Below, piece by piece: positions 6,502-13,898 of a stretch of DNA of 17,292 nt. The DNA comes from Spirosoma sp. (GTDB lineage Bacteria; Bacteroidota; Bacteroidia; Cytophagales; Spirosomataceae): assembly GCA_025351545.1 (NCBI GenBank), contig JANXVQ010000646.1, forward strand, positions 1 to 17,292, given 5' to 3'. Numbering within the stretch: the stretch's first letter is position 1; every line of letters begins with the position of its first letter. The position numbers and the translations under genes are program-made. The notes beneath the pieces are model-generated. The model saw nothing but the letters and a program-made list of their open reading frames with translations. It ran no database searches and was not told the origin of the DNA.

Positions 6502-8472
6502 CTATTGATCGCCAAATTTAGCCGCTTCTGTAATCCCCTTCCATGTATCAGTACGAAATGGCACAGCCGGGAAGTTTTCCTGATTATACAAATTCCCATC
6601 GCTGTTATCGTCGGCCCAGTTGTATCGAACGGCTACTGGCACCGTCACCGAATCGGCGTGAACCACTACAGAATTACCCTGCATATCGGCCCTGGCATAA
6701 TAAAATTTCTTATCGGCACCCGCTACTTCAAAGCCTTTCAGGTAACCATACTTATCCTTCGCCATCAATCCACTGCCTCCGTTACGAAATGTTAAAATAG
6801 CCCGGTTACCATCAACGGTCATTTTATCGACTTGTGGACCGCGCGATGCTTCGCCGTTACTCGCTTCACTTTTCTGGTAGGCAACACGCATGGCCTCGGC
6901 GGCTAAGCGATTGCCAACGTCCAGTTTATTTTTCGGGTGAATATCTGTCCGCTCGCCAATGTCGGAAGTTACAGCCATACCCGTATTGGGCAACTGGAGC
7001 GTCATCGTCTGCGCTTCACGCAGTTCGGCCCAGGCACTTCCCTGCCGACTGTCTCCGTTAGCTGCATTATAACTGGCCAACTGAACAAACAAAAAAGGAA
7101 AATTGTATCCCCAATGTTGGCGCCAATCCTGAATCATGAGCGGAAACGTTTTCCGGTATTGATACGCCCGGCCCGCATTCGATTCACCCTGATACCAGAT
7201 AGCGCCTTCGATGGCGTATGGTATCAGTGGATTTATCATGGCATTGAACAACTGAGTTGCATAGGTATTCGGCCCCGGTTTATAGGATGACGGGGAAACA
7301 CTGGCTACCCGGTATTTCCATTTACCTGCCAGCGGAATAGTCAGACTTTCGCCGGAGAGGTTGAGTTGATCTGCTCGGCCCATGAGTCCCCCGCTCCCAC
7401 CGGTATCGGTAACTCGTACAGCAACTACATTACGACCCGGCTTCAGTAATCCATCGGGCAATGTATAGTCACGCGCTTTGTTTCCTTTTGTATTACCCAC
7501 CAACTGGCCATTCACAAACGTTGAGTCACTATCGGCTACGGAGCCAATATGGAGAACCATTTTTTGTAATTTACTCCCTTCCGGCACAACGACTTCCTGC
7601 CGAAACCAGACCACACCATCTACGGTTGGCAAACCGCCCCATTCCCAATCGCCGGGCATGTTCATGGTTTTCCACTCACTATCGGTCAACGCAGTACTTG
7701 CCCAGGTTTGCTCGTCGGCAGCCGTGGGCAAACCGCCCTGTTGCGCTTGCAAGAGCGTTTGGATGCGAGCCGAGCCGCCCTTAATTACCTCTTCGTCGGT
7801 GGCAGGTAATTTATTGGCTACCAGTCGCAACTCGTCATTCTGATTCATGGCGTCGCGACTCGTCCAGGTTTCGGAATGTGTGCCGCCCCAGGATGTATTA
7901 ATCAAGCCAATGGGTACGTTCAGTTCTTTTTGTAATTGTTTGGCGAAAAAATAACCTACTGCCGTGAATTGAGGAGCTGTTTCGGGAGTACATATACTCC
8001 AGCTTCCCTCAATATTATCTTTTAGGGTCAGGCTTACTTCTTTTTTGACCAATAGTTGCCGGATATTTGGGTAATTAGCCAGCGGAATTTCGGTCTTGGC
8101 ATTGGCAGCCGCACCCAGCGGCCACTCCATATTCGATTGTCCGGAACAAATCCACACCTCGCCCGCCAGAACATCGTCGAACGTAACCGTGTTCTTGTTT
8201 CCTTTCACCAGCATTTGGTAAGGCCCGCCCGCTTCCATGGCATCAAGCGTAACGCGCCACTTCCCATCTTTACCCGCCTTGATGGTCTTGATCTGATTAT
8301 TTAGGGTTACCGTTACTTTCTCGCCACCATCGGCCCAGCCCCATACAGGCACTGGTTTCCGGCGTTGCAATACCATATGAGAGCCAAAAACATTTGGCAA
8401 ACGCACATCAGCAAATGAAGTCTGAACGGACAGCAGACATAGGAAGAAGGCGCACCATTTTAATCGTTTCAT
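6502..8472 (-). CDS. Secreted sialate O-acetylesterase (SGNH/GDSL-type carbohydrate esterase)
   Basis: This enzyme removes O-acetyl groups from sialic acids or related sugars and is typical of Bacteroidota glycan use. Residues 1-21 are a signal peptide (MKRLKWCAFFLCLLSVQTSFA). A short N-terminal beta domain is followed by the catalytic block I motif WICSGQSNMEWP with nucleophile Ser113. Then come GLINTSWGGTHSETW (189-203) and AIWYQGESNAGRAY (424-437), the oxyanion-hole blocks. The Asp-His pair is DIHPKNK (Asp510, His512). Residues about 255-375 form an inserted galactose-binding-like jelly roll (WFRQEV, LHIGSVADSDSTFVNG, RNVVAVRV), common in this family. The 656-residue length is usual. The next gene downstream on the same strand is an exported protein of unknown function. 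The real glycan substrate cannot be read from the sequence; many family members act on plant xylan or mucin. Confidence 0.93.
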   Translation of the reverse strand: MKRLKWCAFFLCLLSVQTSFADVRLPNVFGSHMVLQRRKPVPVWGWADGGEKVTVTLNNQIKTIKAGKDGKWRVTLDAMEAGGPYQMLVKGNKNTVTFDDVLAGEVWICSGQSNMEWPLGAAANAKTEIPLANYPNIRQLLVKKEVSLTLKDNIEGSWSICTPETAPQFTAVGYFFAKQLQKELNVPIGLINTSWGGTHSETWTSRDAMNQNDELRLVANKLPATDEEVIKGGSARIQTLLQAQQGGLPTAADEQTWASTALTDSEWKTMNMPGDWEWGGLPTVDGVVWFRQEVVVPEGSKLQKMVLHIGSVADSDSTFVNGQLVGNTKGNKARDYTLPDGLLKPGRNVVAVRVTDTGGSGGLMGRADQLNLSGESLTIPLAGKWKYRVASVSPSSYKPGPNTYATQLFNAMINPLIPYAIEGAIWYQGESNAGRAYQYRKTFPLMIQDWRQHWGYNFPFLFVQLASYNAANGDSRQGSAWAELREAQTMTLQLPNTGMAVTSDIGERTDIHPKNKLDVGNRLAAEAMRVAYQKSEASNGEASRGPQVDKMTVDGNRAILTFRNGGSGLMAKDKYGYLKGFEVAGADKKFYYARADMQGNSVVVHADSVTVPVAVRYNWADDNSDGNLYNQENFPAVPFRTDTWKGITEAAKFGDQ

Positions 8473-8826
8473 TCGTATTCAGGATTAGAAGTATGTGTCC
8501 ACTCGAATTACCGGAACGGTCGTTACCTTAAAAGACGTAATTCTATTTTTATCCTTATTGATCAACAAATCTTCATCTGAGACAGGATGGGAAGCCGAAG
8601 ACTTATTCTCGAGATCAGTCGTAAGGTCGGCCTGCAAATGCCAGAAGGGGTTATGAATAGTTTACTCAAGGCCGGCTTGAGGTAATTACCAAACGGCAGA
8701 ACTCGGGTGAATCGAGCGAGGAAAATTGATGATTTATCCGGCAGAGTAAATAACAGCCAAAAAAGTTGATGATGGTACTAATAGCCTGGTTCAACGTGTC
8801 GAAGCACTGCTTGAACGCTATGCAGG
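8473..8826. other. 354-base intergenic gap, with a possible relic
   Basis: This gap lies between two minus-strand genes. The part nearest the sialate O-acetylesterase start should hold its promoter, but I find no good TAnnTTTG match there. The rest, on the plus strand, holds the possible broken small gene described at 8587-8830. No RNA gene or clear terminator is seen. Confidence 0.6.
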
Positions 8827-8830
8827 TTAA
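8587..8830 (+). pseudogene. Possible broken small gene (one stop, one frameshift)
   Basis: A plus-strand frame starts at ATG 8587 and encodes 32 residues (MGSRRLILEISRKVGLQMPE at its start) to a TAA at 8683-8685. The same frame continues through RARKIDDLSGRVNNSQK. At a run of six A at 8759-8764 a +1 shift joins it to VDDGTNSLVQRVEALLERYAG, ending at TAA 8828-8830. After repair it would be about 80 residues with a helical, coiled-coil-like C-terminal half. The stop overlaps the last bases of the convergent gene at 8827. No family is recognised, and the continuity across two lesions could be chance. Confidence 0.27.
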
Positions 8831-9696
8831 TGAATATGCCCGGTTTTACCCTGTACATTCAAGGCATTAGATAAATGGCGCCGGGTAGCATAAGTGTAGC
8901 GCAACGTTGCGCCAAAGCTCATGCCCGTACCTGCCCCCTGCAATTGCGCCTGCTGTTCCGATGTGCGCTTTGCGATATAAGTCACATCGGTCGTTATTGC
9001 ATTAGTAAGCCCCCAAAGTTTACGGGCTGAAATACCCAGATCAAACGCATTACTCAACCGCACGTTATATTCGACTCCCAGTTCGGCTAACGTGGTCATT
9101 TTGGGGTTGGTATACGTCTGACTGTTCAGTTGAAACGACTCGGGAGCTTCCCATCGGTCCTGGTATTTGTAGCCAGTTACCGAAAAATTACTTGTCTGCT
9201 CATGGCTATTCGGCACAACCCACATACCGCCACTTAGCCAGAAACCTGATCGAAGCCAGGGTTTGCTGGTTGACAATAAGAGTCGTTTTCCACGAAGCAC
9301 AAGCGCACTTCGATTATCTGTAGAGCGAAAAGATAAAGGCGGTTTGGTATTGTTAACTGACATCTGGGTATGAATAGGCATCCGGGCATACCCCCCTTCA
9401 ACCATCCAGCGCTCCCGGTAAGACCAGCCGAGCATAACACCCCAGCCTACTTTGCTGACTAGGTCACTCTGAAACAGACCATTAAATGAGTTATCGAGTT
9501 GGGCGCGGTCTGTTTTAACGAAACTGTCGAAAGCAACATACCATCGGTCGCGAACCTGAGGCCCGCCATAGCGAGTTAGCAATCGTTTATATTGTTGACT
9601 CTTTTCCGGAGCCTGGTAATAGTCCATAACCCCTTGCCCACAGGCGGGCAGTACAACTAAATTCAGCAGTACATACAGCAAGTAGCGTTTCATCAT
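8827..9696 (-). CDS. Uncharacterised exported protein, possibly an outer-membrane beta-barrel
   Basis: The 289-residue product begins with a signal peptide (MMKRYLLYVLLNLVVLPACG). The mature part alternates short amphipathic strands ending in aromatic residues, such as VGWGVMLGWSYRERWMVEGG, WLRSGFWLSGGMWVV, AELGVEYNVRLSNAFDLGI and GMSFGATLRYTYATRR, the pattern of a small outer-membrane beta-barrel. It does not end in the usual aromatic residue: about 20 polar residues (ending GKTGHIH) follow the last strand, so a classical BAM signal is not at the extreme C-terminus. The Cys in LPAC could be read as a lipobox, but Pro at that position is atypical and a barrel is not expected to be a lipoprotein. 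I do not recognise a named family. It appears to be transcribed alone. Confidence 0.75.
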   Translation of the reverse strand: MMKRYLLYVLLNLVVLPACGQGVMDYYQAPEKSQQYKRLLTRYGGPQVRDRWYVAFDSFVKTDRAQLDNSFNGLFQSDLVSKVGWGVMLGWSYRERWMVEGGYARMPIHTQMSVNNTKPPLSFRSTDNRSALVLRGKRLLLSTSKPWLRSGFWLSGGMWVVPNSHEQTSNFSVTGYKYQDRWEAPESFQLNSQTYTNPKMTTLAELGVEYNVRLSNAFDLGISARKLWGLTNAITTDVTYIAKRTSEQQAQLQGAGTGMSFGATLRYTYATRRHLSNALNVQGKTGHIH

Positions 9697-10017
9697 CGGG
9701 TTCCGGTTAAAGTGTTTTACAAATAACGCGATAAAGCTTTGTTTGTTAACTACTTACAGCAATTTAATTCATAAGCGGCAACTACATAAGTCTGATGGGA
9801 CATTAATTTACTTTTTCTCGATTCAACGTATCCCGGAACAAGTATTGATAAATTAATTTATAGGGTATTTTTATCTGACAAGTAGCATTGCGCTGTAGTG
9901 CCGGTTACGGATAACCGACATTTGAGGTCTCTTCAAACCTTGTGTCAATAGGTTTTGAGAAGCCTAACGGCAAGCTGTCCTTACAGGTCAGATTTAAGAA
10001 TCCAACATCACAGGAAC
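9697..10017. other. Intergenic gap without a gene
   Basis: An AT-rich stretch (about 9760-9890) and a small perfect hairpin at 9902-9917 (CGGTTA, loop CGGA, TAACCG) are the only structures seen. No coding frame is convincing on either strand. The end nearest 9696 must hold the promoter of the gene at 8827, but no clear consensus box is visible. Confidence 0.6.
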
Positions 10018-10047
10018 AAAAAAACCCAGCCTTGTGAGACTGAGTTT
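10018..10047 (-). terminator. Intrinsic terminator of the DUF2911 gene
   Basis: On the minus strand, AAACTCAGTCT and AGGCTGGGTTT form an 11-bp stem with two G-U pairs around a 4-base loop, and a run of seven T follows. It lies about 50 bases after the stop of the gene at 10096. Confidence 0.75.
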
Positions 10048-10095
10048 CTTTGCATAATCAACTGTAAATTCTGTGCCGGAACCGGCTCATTTTTC

Positions 10096-10626
10096 TCAGC
10101 CGTGTTTCATAACAGGGACCGAAATCGTCATGTTATCCCACGCAATAGCAATGCTGCTGTTGGCAGGTGTAATAGTAAGTTTTTCGATGGGTGTTTTATT
10201 CATCGAAACCGGCACTTTAATCGTCGCAACGTCAGTCCCTTTAATTTTTTCGTAGTCATAAGCACCCCATAGGCCAAGTGTGCTATTCAGAATGACACTC
10301 CACTCCTTTTCGCCGGGAATCGTAAATAGGGTGTATGTACCCGCTTTTACCATCTTGCCGCCAAACATTACGTCGCTTTTGAACGTCACTTCCGTGGCTT
10401 CATTGGCACCTGTCCGCCAGACTTTACCGTATTTTTCCAGGCTACTCGAACCGTCAGCGCCAAAAACAACCCGACCTTTTTTTGCCGGTTGACCATAAAC
10501 TACTTTAATGTTCTTGTCCGGGCTTTCGGCCGTCATTTTGGGGCTCACGGGTGCTTTTTTATCCTGCGCCTGTACCAACGATACCGTTGCAAAAAGGAAA
10601 GCAAAAACTGCAAGTACGTTTTTCAT
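10096..10626 (-). CDS. DUF2911 domain-containing exported protein
   Basis: The 176-residue product starts with a signal peptide (MKNVLAVFAFLFATVSLVQAQ). The mature part fits the DUF2911 family, a common exported Bacteroidota protein of unknown function. The hallmarks in order are SPKMTAESPDKNIKVVYGQP, KKGRVVFG, KYGKVWRTGANEATEVTF (about 66-83), GGKMVKAGTYTLFTIPGEKEW (about 89-109), ILNSTLGLWGAYDY and EKLTITPANSSIAIAWDN. The VWRTGANEAT and AGTYTLFTIP blocks are the most diagnostic. Length is normal for the single-domain form. It is divergent from the acyl-CoA dehydrogenase gene, with 158 bases between the starts, and is followed by its own terminator. A weak -7 box, TTACTTTG on the minus strand, lies about 50 bases upstream of the ATG. 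Confidence 0.92.
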   Translation of the reverse strand: MKNVLAVFAFLFATVSLVQAQDKKAPVSPKMTAESPDKNIKVVYGQPAKKGRVVFGADGSSSLEKYGKVWRTGANEATEVTFKSDVMFGGKMVKAGTYTLFTIPGEKEWSVILNSTLGLWGAYDYEKIKGTDVATIKVPVSMNKTPIEKLTITPANSSIAIAWDNMTISVPVMKHG

Positions 10627-10784
10627 GTGTTAATGATTGGATTGATTTTAAGTTTATCACTATCTAAACGTCACAAAGTAAAGGATAGTTTTTTAAGATT
10701 AGCATATAGACTAAACGCAAAATCCGGTATTTTTAGCTTTATAACTGTGTACAAGTATACTCTTTTCAAACCGAATAGCCCCTC

Positions 10785-12590
10785 ATGGCCGCAACTTATT
10801 TCAGTAAACGCAACCTTCAGTTTTTGTTGCACGAAGTCTTTAAAGCTGACGAGCTGACTAAATACGAGTATTTTAGTGCCCATGACCGCGAAACCTTCAA
10901 TCTTGTGCTCGATTCGGCCACCTATATTGCCGACACGCTTATGCAGCCATACCTGAAGGATGTCGATAGAAACCAGCCTGAACTCAAAAATGGACAGATT
11001 ACAGTCCACCCTAAGATAAAGGAATACTTGAAAGCAATGGGCGACGCGGGCCTGATTGGCGCGGGTTTTTCATTTGAACACGGCGGTCAGCAACTCCCTG
11101 AAATGATTAGTGCCTGTGTTGGTTTTATTCTGATGGCCGCCAACAATGGCATGATGTACACCGGCCTGACCTCTGGGGCGGCCCACCTGATCACGTCGTT
11201 CGCATCATCCGAATTAAGTGAATTTTACGTACCGAACATGTTAGCCGGAACCTGGCAGGGAACTATGGCCCTGACCGAACCGCAGGCAGGCTCGTCACTT
11301 TCCGATGTAACGACGTCGGCGACTCCGCAACCTGACAATACCTACAAGATTAAAGGGCAGAAAGTGTTTATTTCGGCAGGCGACCACGATGCTGTCGACA
11401 ATATTATTCACTTGATGCTGGCCCGCATTGATGGGGCACCCAAAGGTACAAAGGGCATTTCGCTGTTTGTTGTGCCCAAATATCGGAAAGCCGAAGACGG
11501 AAATTTTGTCGATAACGACGTTATCTCAACGGGCGTTTATCACAAGATGGGTCAGAAAGGCGTGCCCGCCATGCACCTAACAATGGGGTCTAATGATAAC
11601 ACGATTGGCTACCTCGTTGGTGAACCGCATCAAGGGTTGCCCTATATGTTTCAGATGATGAACGAGGCTCGCATTGGTGTTGGTATGACGGCAGCGGGTA
11701 TTGCTACGGCAGCTTTTTACGCGGCTCTGCAATACGCCAAAGAGCGTCCGCAAAGTCGGCGATTGAATGAGAAAAATCGTCTCGATGCCCCACAAACGGC
11801 CATTATCAATCATCCTGATGTACGACGGATGTTGTTATTTCAGAAATCCGTAACCGAAGGATCGCTATCGTTACTCATTGAAGCAGCCCGGCTTTTCGAC
11901 ATTAGCCAGGTGGCCGAAGGCGACGAAAAAGAAAACGCCTTTTTGCTGCTCGATTTACTGATGCCGGTAGCTAAATCCTACCCTTCCGAGATGGGTGTTC
12001 AATCGGTGAGTCAGAGCGTACAAACCTTTGGTGGATACGGCTTTACGGAGGATTTTCCGGTCGAACAGTTATACCGGGACATTCGCATCACGCCAATTTA
12101 CGAAGGCACCACGGGCATACAGGCACAGGATCTATTGGGACGCAAAATGACCATGAAAGGTGGCAAAGCGCCCCAACTGCTTTTTGCCGAAATGAGTAAG
12201 GTAATTGCCGAAGCCAGCACATTCGATGACCTGAAACCCTATGCAGACCAACTGACTGCGGAGCTCCGACGAACTCAGGAGGTCATGGCGAGTTTGCTGC
12301 CGCACGCCCAAAAAGGTGATATTGAACGCTACTTATCCGACGCAACCCTGTTTCTGGAAATGTTCGGGATTATGGTCGTAGCCTGGCAATGGCTGAAGCA
12401 GGCAGTTGTTGCCAAACAGACACTCTTGACTCAAAACCCACAAGGCAATGACTTGATCTTTTACGAAGGCAAAATTCACACTATGAAATTCTTCTTCCAC
12501 TACGAGGTCCCTAAAACGCTGGGCTTAGCACAACGACTCAAGGATACCGAGGTTCTAACGATTGTATCAGAAAAGGAACTGGCTTTGTAA
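10785..12590 (+). CDS. Long-form acyl-CoA dehydrogenase (about 600 residues)
   Basis: This FAD enzyme introduces an alpha-beta double bond in an acyl-CoA, feeding electrons to ETF. The acyl-CoA dehydrogenase domains come in order: N-terminal helices (about 37-160), the middle beta domain beginning with MALTEPQAGSSLSD (161-174) and containing FISAGDHDAVDN (195-206), and the C-terminal helical domain from about 285. The catalytic base is Glu440 in TPIYEGTTGIQAQDLLGRK, preceded by the flavin-contacting QTFGGYGFTEDFPVE (413-427). Residues about 465-601 are the extra C-terminal domain seen in AidB/DmdC-like members of this superfamily. Such proteins are annotated as acyl-CoA or 3-methylmercaptopropionyl-CoA dehydrogenases; the true substrate cannot be told here. 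The N-terminal sequence MAATYFSKRNLQFLLHEVF is the usual start. A terminator follows at once, so it is monocistronic. Confidence 0.94.
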   Translation: MAATYFSKRNLQFLLHEVFKADELTKYEYFSAHDRETFNLVLDSATYIADTLMQPYLKDVDRNQPELKNGQITVHPKIKEYLKAMGDAGLIGAGFSFEHGGQQLPEMISACVGFILMAANNGMMYTGLTSGAAHLITSFASSELSEFYVPNMLAGTWQGTMALTEPQAGSSLSDVTTSATPQPDNTYKIKGQKVFISAGDHDAVDNIIHLMLARIDGAPKGTKGISLFVVPKYRKAEDGNFVDNDVISTGVYHKMGQKGVPAMHLTMGSNDNTIGYLVGEPHQGLPYMFQMMNEARIGVGMTAAGIATAAFYAALQYAKERPQSRRLNEKNRLDAPQTAIINHPDVRRMLLFQKSVTEGSLSLLIEAARLFDISQVAEGDEKENAFLLLDLLMPVAKSYPSEMGVQSVSQSVQTFGGYGFTEDFPVEQLYRDIRITPIYEGTTGIQAQDLLGRKMTMKGGKAPQLLFAEMSKVIAEASTFDDLKPYADQLTAELRRTQEVMASLLPHAQKGDIERYLSDATLFLEMFGIMVVAWQWLKQAVVAKQTLLTQNPQGNDLIFYEGKIHTMKFFFHYEVPKTLGLAQRLKDTEVLTIVSEKELAL

Positions 12591-12611
12591 AAACATATCT
12601 GCCAACTACAT

Positions 12612-12644
12612 AAAAAAGCCGCTTTGTGAAGAACGGCTTTTTTT
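12612..12644 (+). terminator. Intrinsic terminator of the acyl-CoA dehydrogenase gene
   Basis: AAAAAAGCCG (12612-12621) and CGGCTTTTTT (12634-12643) form a 10-bp stem, followed by T. It lies 21 bases after the stop. Confidence 0.85.
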
Positions 12645-12729
12645 ATACTCTTTCTGTAGATCGGTGATGACTGTACAAGGCCCGGTTACGTTTTTTACGT
12701 TTTAACAAGCTTCTAAGTCTGAGAAACTC

Positions 12730-12737
12730 TACCTTTG
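12730..12737 (+). promoter_or_regulatory. Probable -7 promoter box of the YheT-like gene
   Basis: TACCTTTG matches TAnnTTTG exactly and lies 25 bases before the ATG at 12763, so transcription would begin near 12743 with a short leader. No clear TTG stands at the -33 distance. Confidence 0.45.
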
Positions 12738-12762
12738 CGGCTTCAATCGCCCGCGTTCGGTA

Positions 12763-13776
12763 ATGCCGCTGATTGCCCAATCAAGTTATGAGCCGCCCCC
12801 CCAGTTGTGGAACGGTCACCTGCAAACCATTATCCCCTCGCTATTTCGACGGGTTGCCTCGAACTACGTTCGGGACCGAATTGATACGCCCGATAATGAT
12901 TTTCTCGATCTGGACTGGAGTTACAGCAACGATATTCTAGCCAAAGTGGAATTAAAAAAAGAAGACGCGATTAATAAGCCGCTCGTCATTCTCTCTCACG
13001 GTCTCGAAGGCAGTTCAACCAGTCCATATCTAGCCGGGATGGTTCACCATCTGACGCAACACGGTTTTGATTGTCTGGCCTGGCATTTCCGCTCGTGCAG
13101 TGGTGAATTGAACCGCCAGCAACGGTTTTATCACATTGGCGAGACGGGCGATCTCCATTTTATTGTTCAATACGCCCTCGCAAAAGGGTATTCGACAATC
13201 AACTTAATGGGCTTCAGCGCGGGCGGCAACGTTACGCTAAAATACCTGGGCGAACAGGGCAAAACATTGAATCCGGTCATCAAAAAAGCCGTTGTTTTTT
13301 CGGTTCCGGTCGATTTAATGGGATCAGCCCGACGGCTCGAACAATGGGATAGCCTCGTCTATAACTACCGCTTCAACCGGACGCTCAAACGAAAAGTATT
13401 ACAGAAAGCGGCATTGATGCCGGGTGTGTTCCCCACCGAAGTCATGATGAAAGCCCGTAACATTCGTGAGTTCGACAATTTATTTACGGCTCCAATGAAT
13501 GGCTTTCGCGATGTTACAGACTACTATACCCGCAGTAGTTCATTACAGTTCTTACCAAACATTTCCATTCCAACGTTACTTGTGAGTGCAAAAAATGACC
13601 CGTTTCTTTCGCCCGAATGTTTTCCGGGTGAGTTAGGACGGGAACTCCCCAACGTCTGGATGGAGTTTCCTGAACAAGGTGGCCATTGTGGTTTCCCTTC
13701 GCGGGCCGGAGGCATTCAGGGAACGTACTGGTCGGAAGAACGGGCGTTAGAATTTTTACAAACGAATGAAGGCTAG
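12763..13776 (+). CDS. YheT-family alpha/beta hydrolase
   Basis: The 337-residue product matches the YheT/ABHD1-3 group of alpha/beta hydrolases (COG0429). The group's typical opening WNGHLQTIIPSLFRR is at residues 16-30. HGLEGSSTSPY (79-89) forms the oxyanion-hole loop, and FRSCSGELN is at 109-117. The nucleophile elbow is GFSAGGN with Ser152. The Asp is in AKNDPFLSP (Asp279) and the His in EQGGHCGF (His308), completing the triad. There is no signal peptide, so it is cytoplasmic. Family members are esterases or lipases of largely unknown physiological substrate; the bacterial form usually has GFSLGGN at the elbow, so the Ala here is a small deviation. The gene has its own promoter and is separated from the serine operon by 122 bases containing an inverted repeat. 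Confidence 0.93.
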   Translation: MPLIAQSSYEPPPQLWNGHLQTIIPSLFRRVASNYVRDRIDTPDNDFLDLDWSYSNDILAKVELKKEDAINKPLVILSHGLEGSSTSPYLAGMVHHLTQHGFDCLAWHFRSCSGELNRQQRFYHIGETGDLHFIVQYALAKGYSTINLMGFSAGGNVTLKYLGEQGKTLNPVIKKAVVFSVPVDLMGSARRLEQWDSLVYNYRFNRTLKRKVLQKAALMPGVFPTEVMMKARNIREFDNLFTAPMNGFRDVTDYYTRSSSLQFLPNISIPTLLVSAKNDPFLSPECFPGELGRELPNVWMEFPEQGGHCGFPSRAGGIQGTYWSEERALEFLQTNEG

Positions 13777-13790
13777 TGCTCTACCACTTT

Positions 13791-13839
13791 AAACCTATGA
13801 GGTTTTTGAAACCGCTCCGGCGGCCCGGCTTATAGGTTT
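13791..13839. repeat. Imperfect inverted repeat upstream of the serine operon
   Basis: Outer arms AAACCTAT (13791-13798) and ATAGGTTT (13832-13839) match exactly. Inside the left half, GGTTT and AAACC (13801-13805, 13809-13813) form a second small hairpin with a TTG loop, followed by a GC-rich stretch. It could end transcripts from the upstream hydrolase gene or be a degenerate intergenic repeat. There is no T-run after it. Confidence 0.5.
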
Positions 13840-13840
13840 G
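13833..13840 (+). promoter_or_regulatory. Probable -7 promoter box of the serine operon
   Basis: TAGGTTTG is an exact TAnnTTTG match and sits in the right arm of the inverted repeat. The nearest upstream TTG (13806-13808) is 24 bases away, longer than the usual 19-21. The leader to the ATG at 13899 would be about 50 bases. Confidence 0.38.
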
Positions 13841-13898
13841 CAAACAAATTTTAGACATTGATCCGCTGGAAGATGCGGATATTGAACCCATCTGAATC

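Noticed and set aside
8827..9696. Reading the LPAC sequence in this protein as a lipoprotein signal
   Set aside because: Pro before Ala-Cys is atypical for a lipobox, and the mature part looks like a beta-barrel, which would not normally be lipidated. Left as a remote possibility.
9902..9917. Small perfect hairpin CGGTTA-CGGA-TAACCG considered as a terminator or regulatory RNA
   Set aside because: The stem is only 6 bp, there is no T-run, and it lies far from any gene end. Hairpins of this size are expected by chance.
10489..10857. A plus-strand frame crossing the divergent promoter region between the DUF2911 and acyl-CoA dehydrogenase genes
   Set aside because: It overlaps the starts of two well-supported genes on both sides and its translation shows no family features.
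12763..13776. GFSAGGN elbow considered as evidence for a peptidase of the S9 type
   Set aside because: The N-terminal WNGHLQT block and overall length match the YheT hydrolases, and there is no propeller domain.
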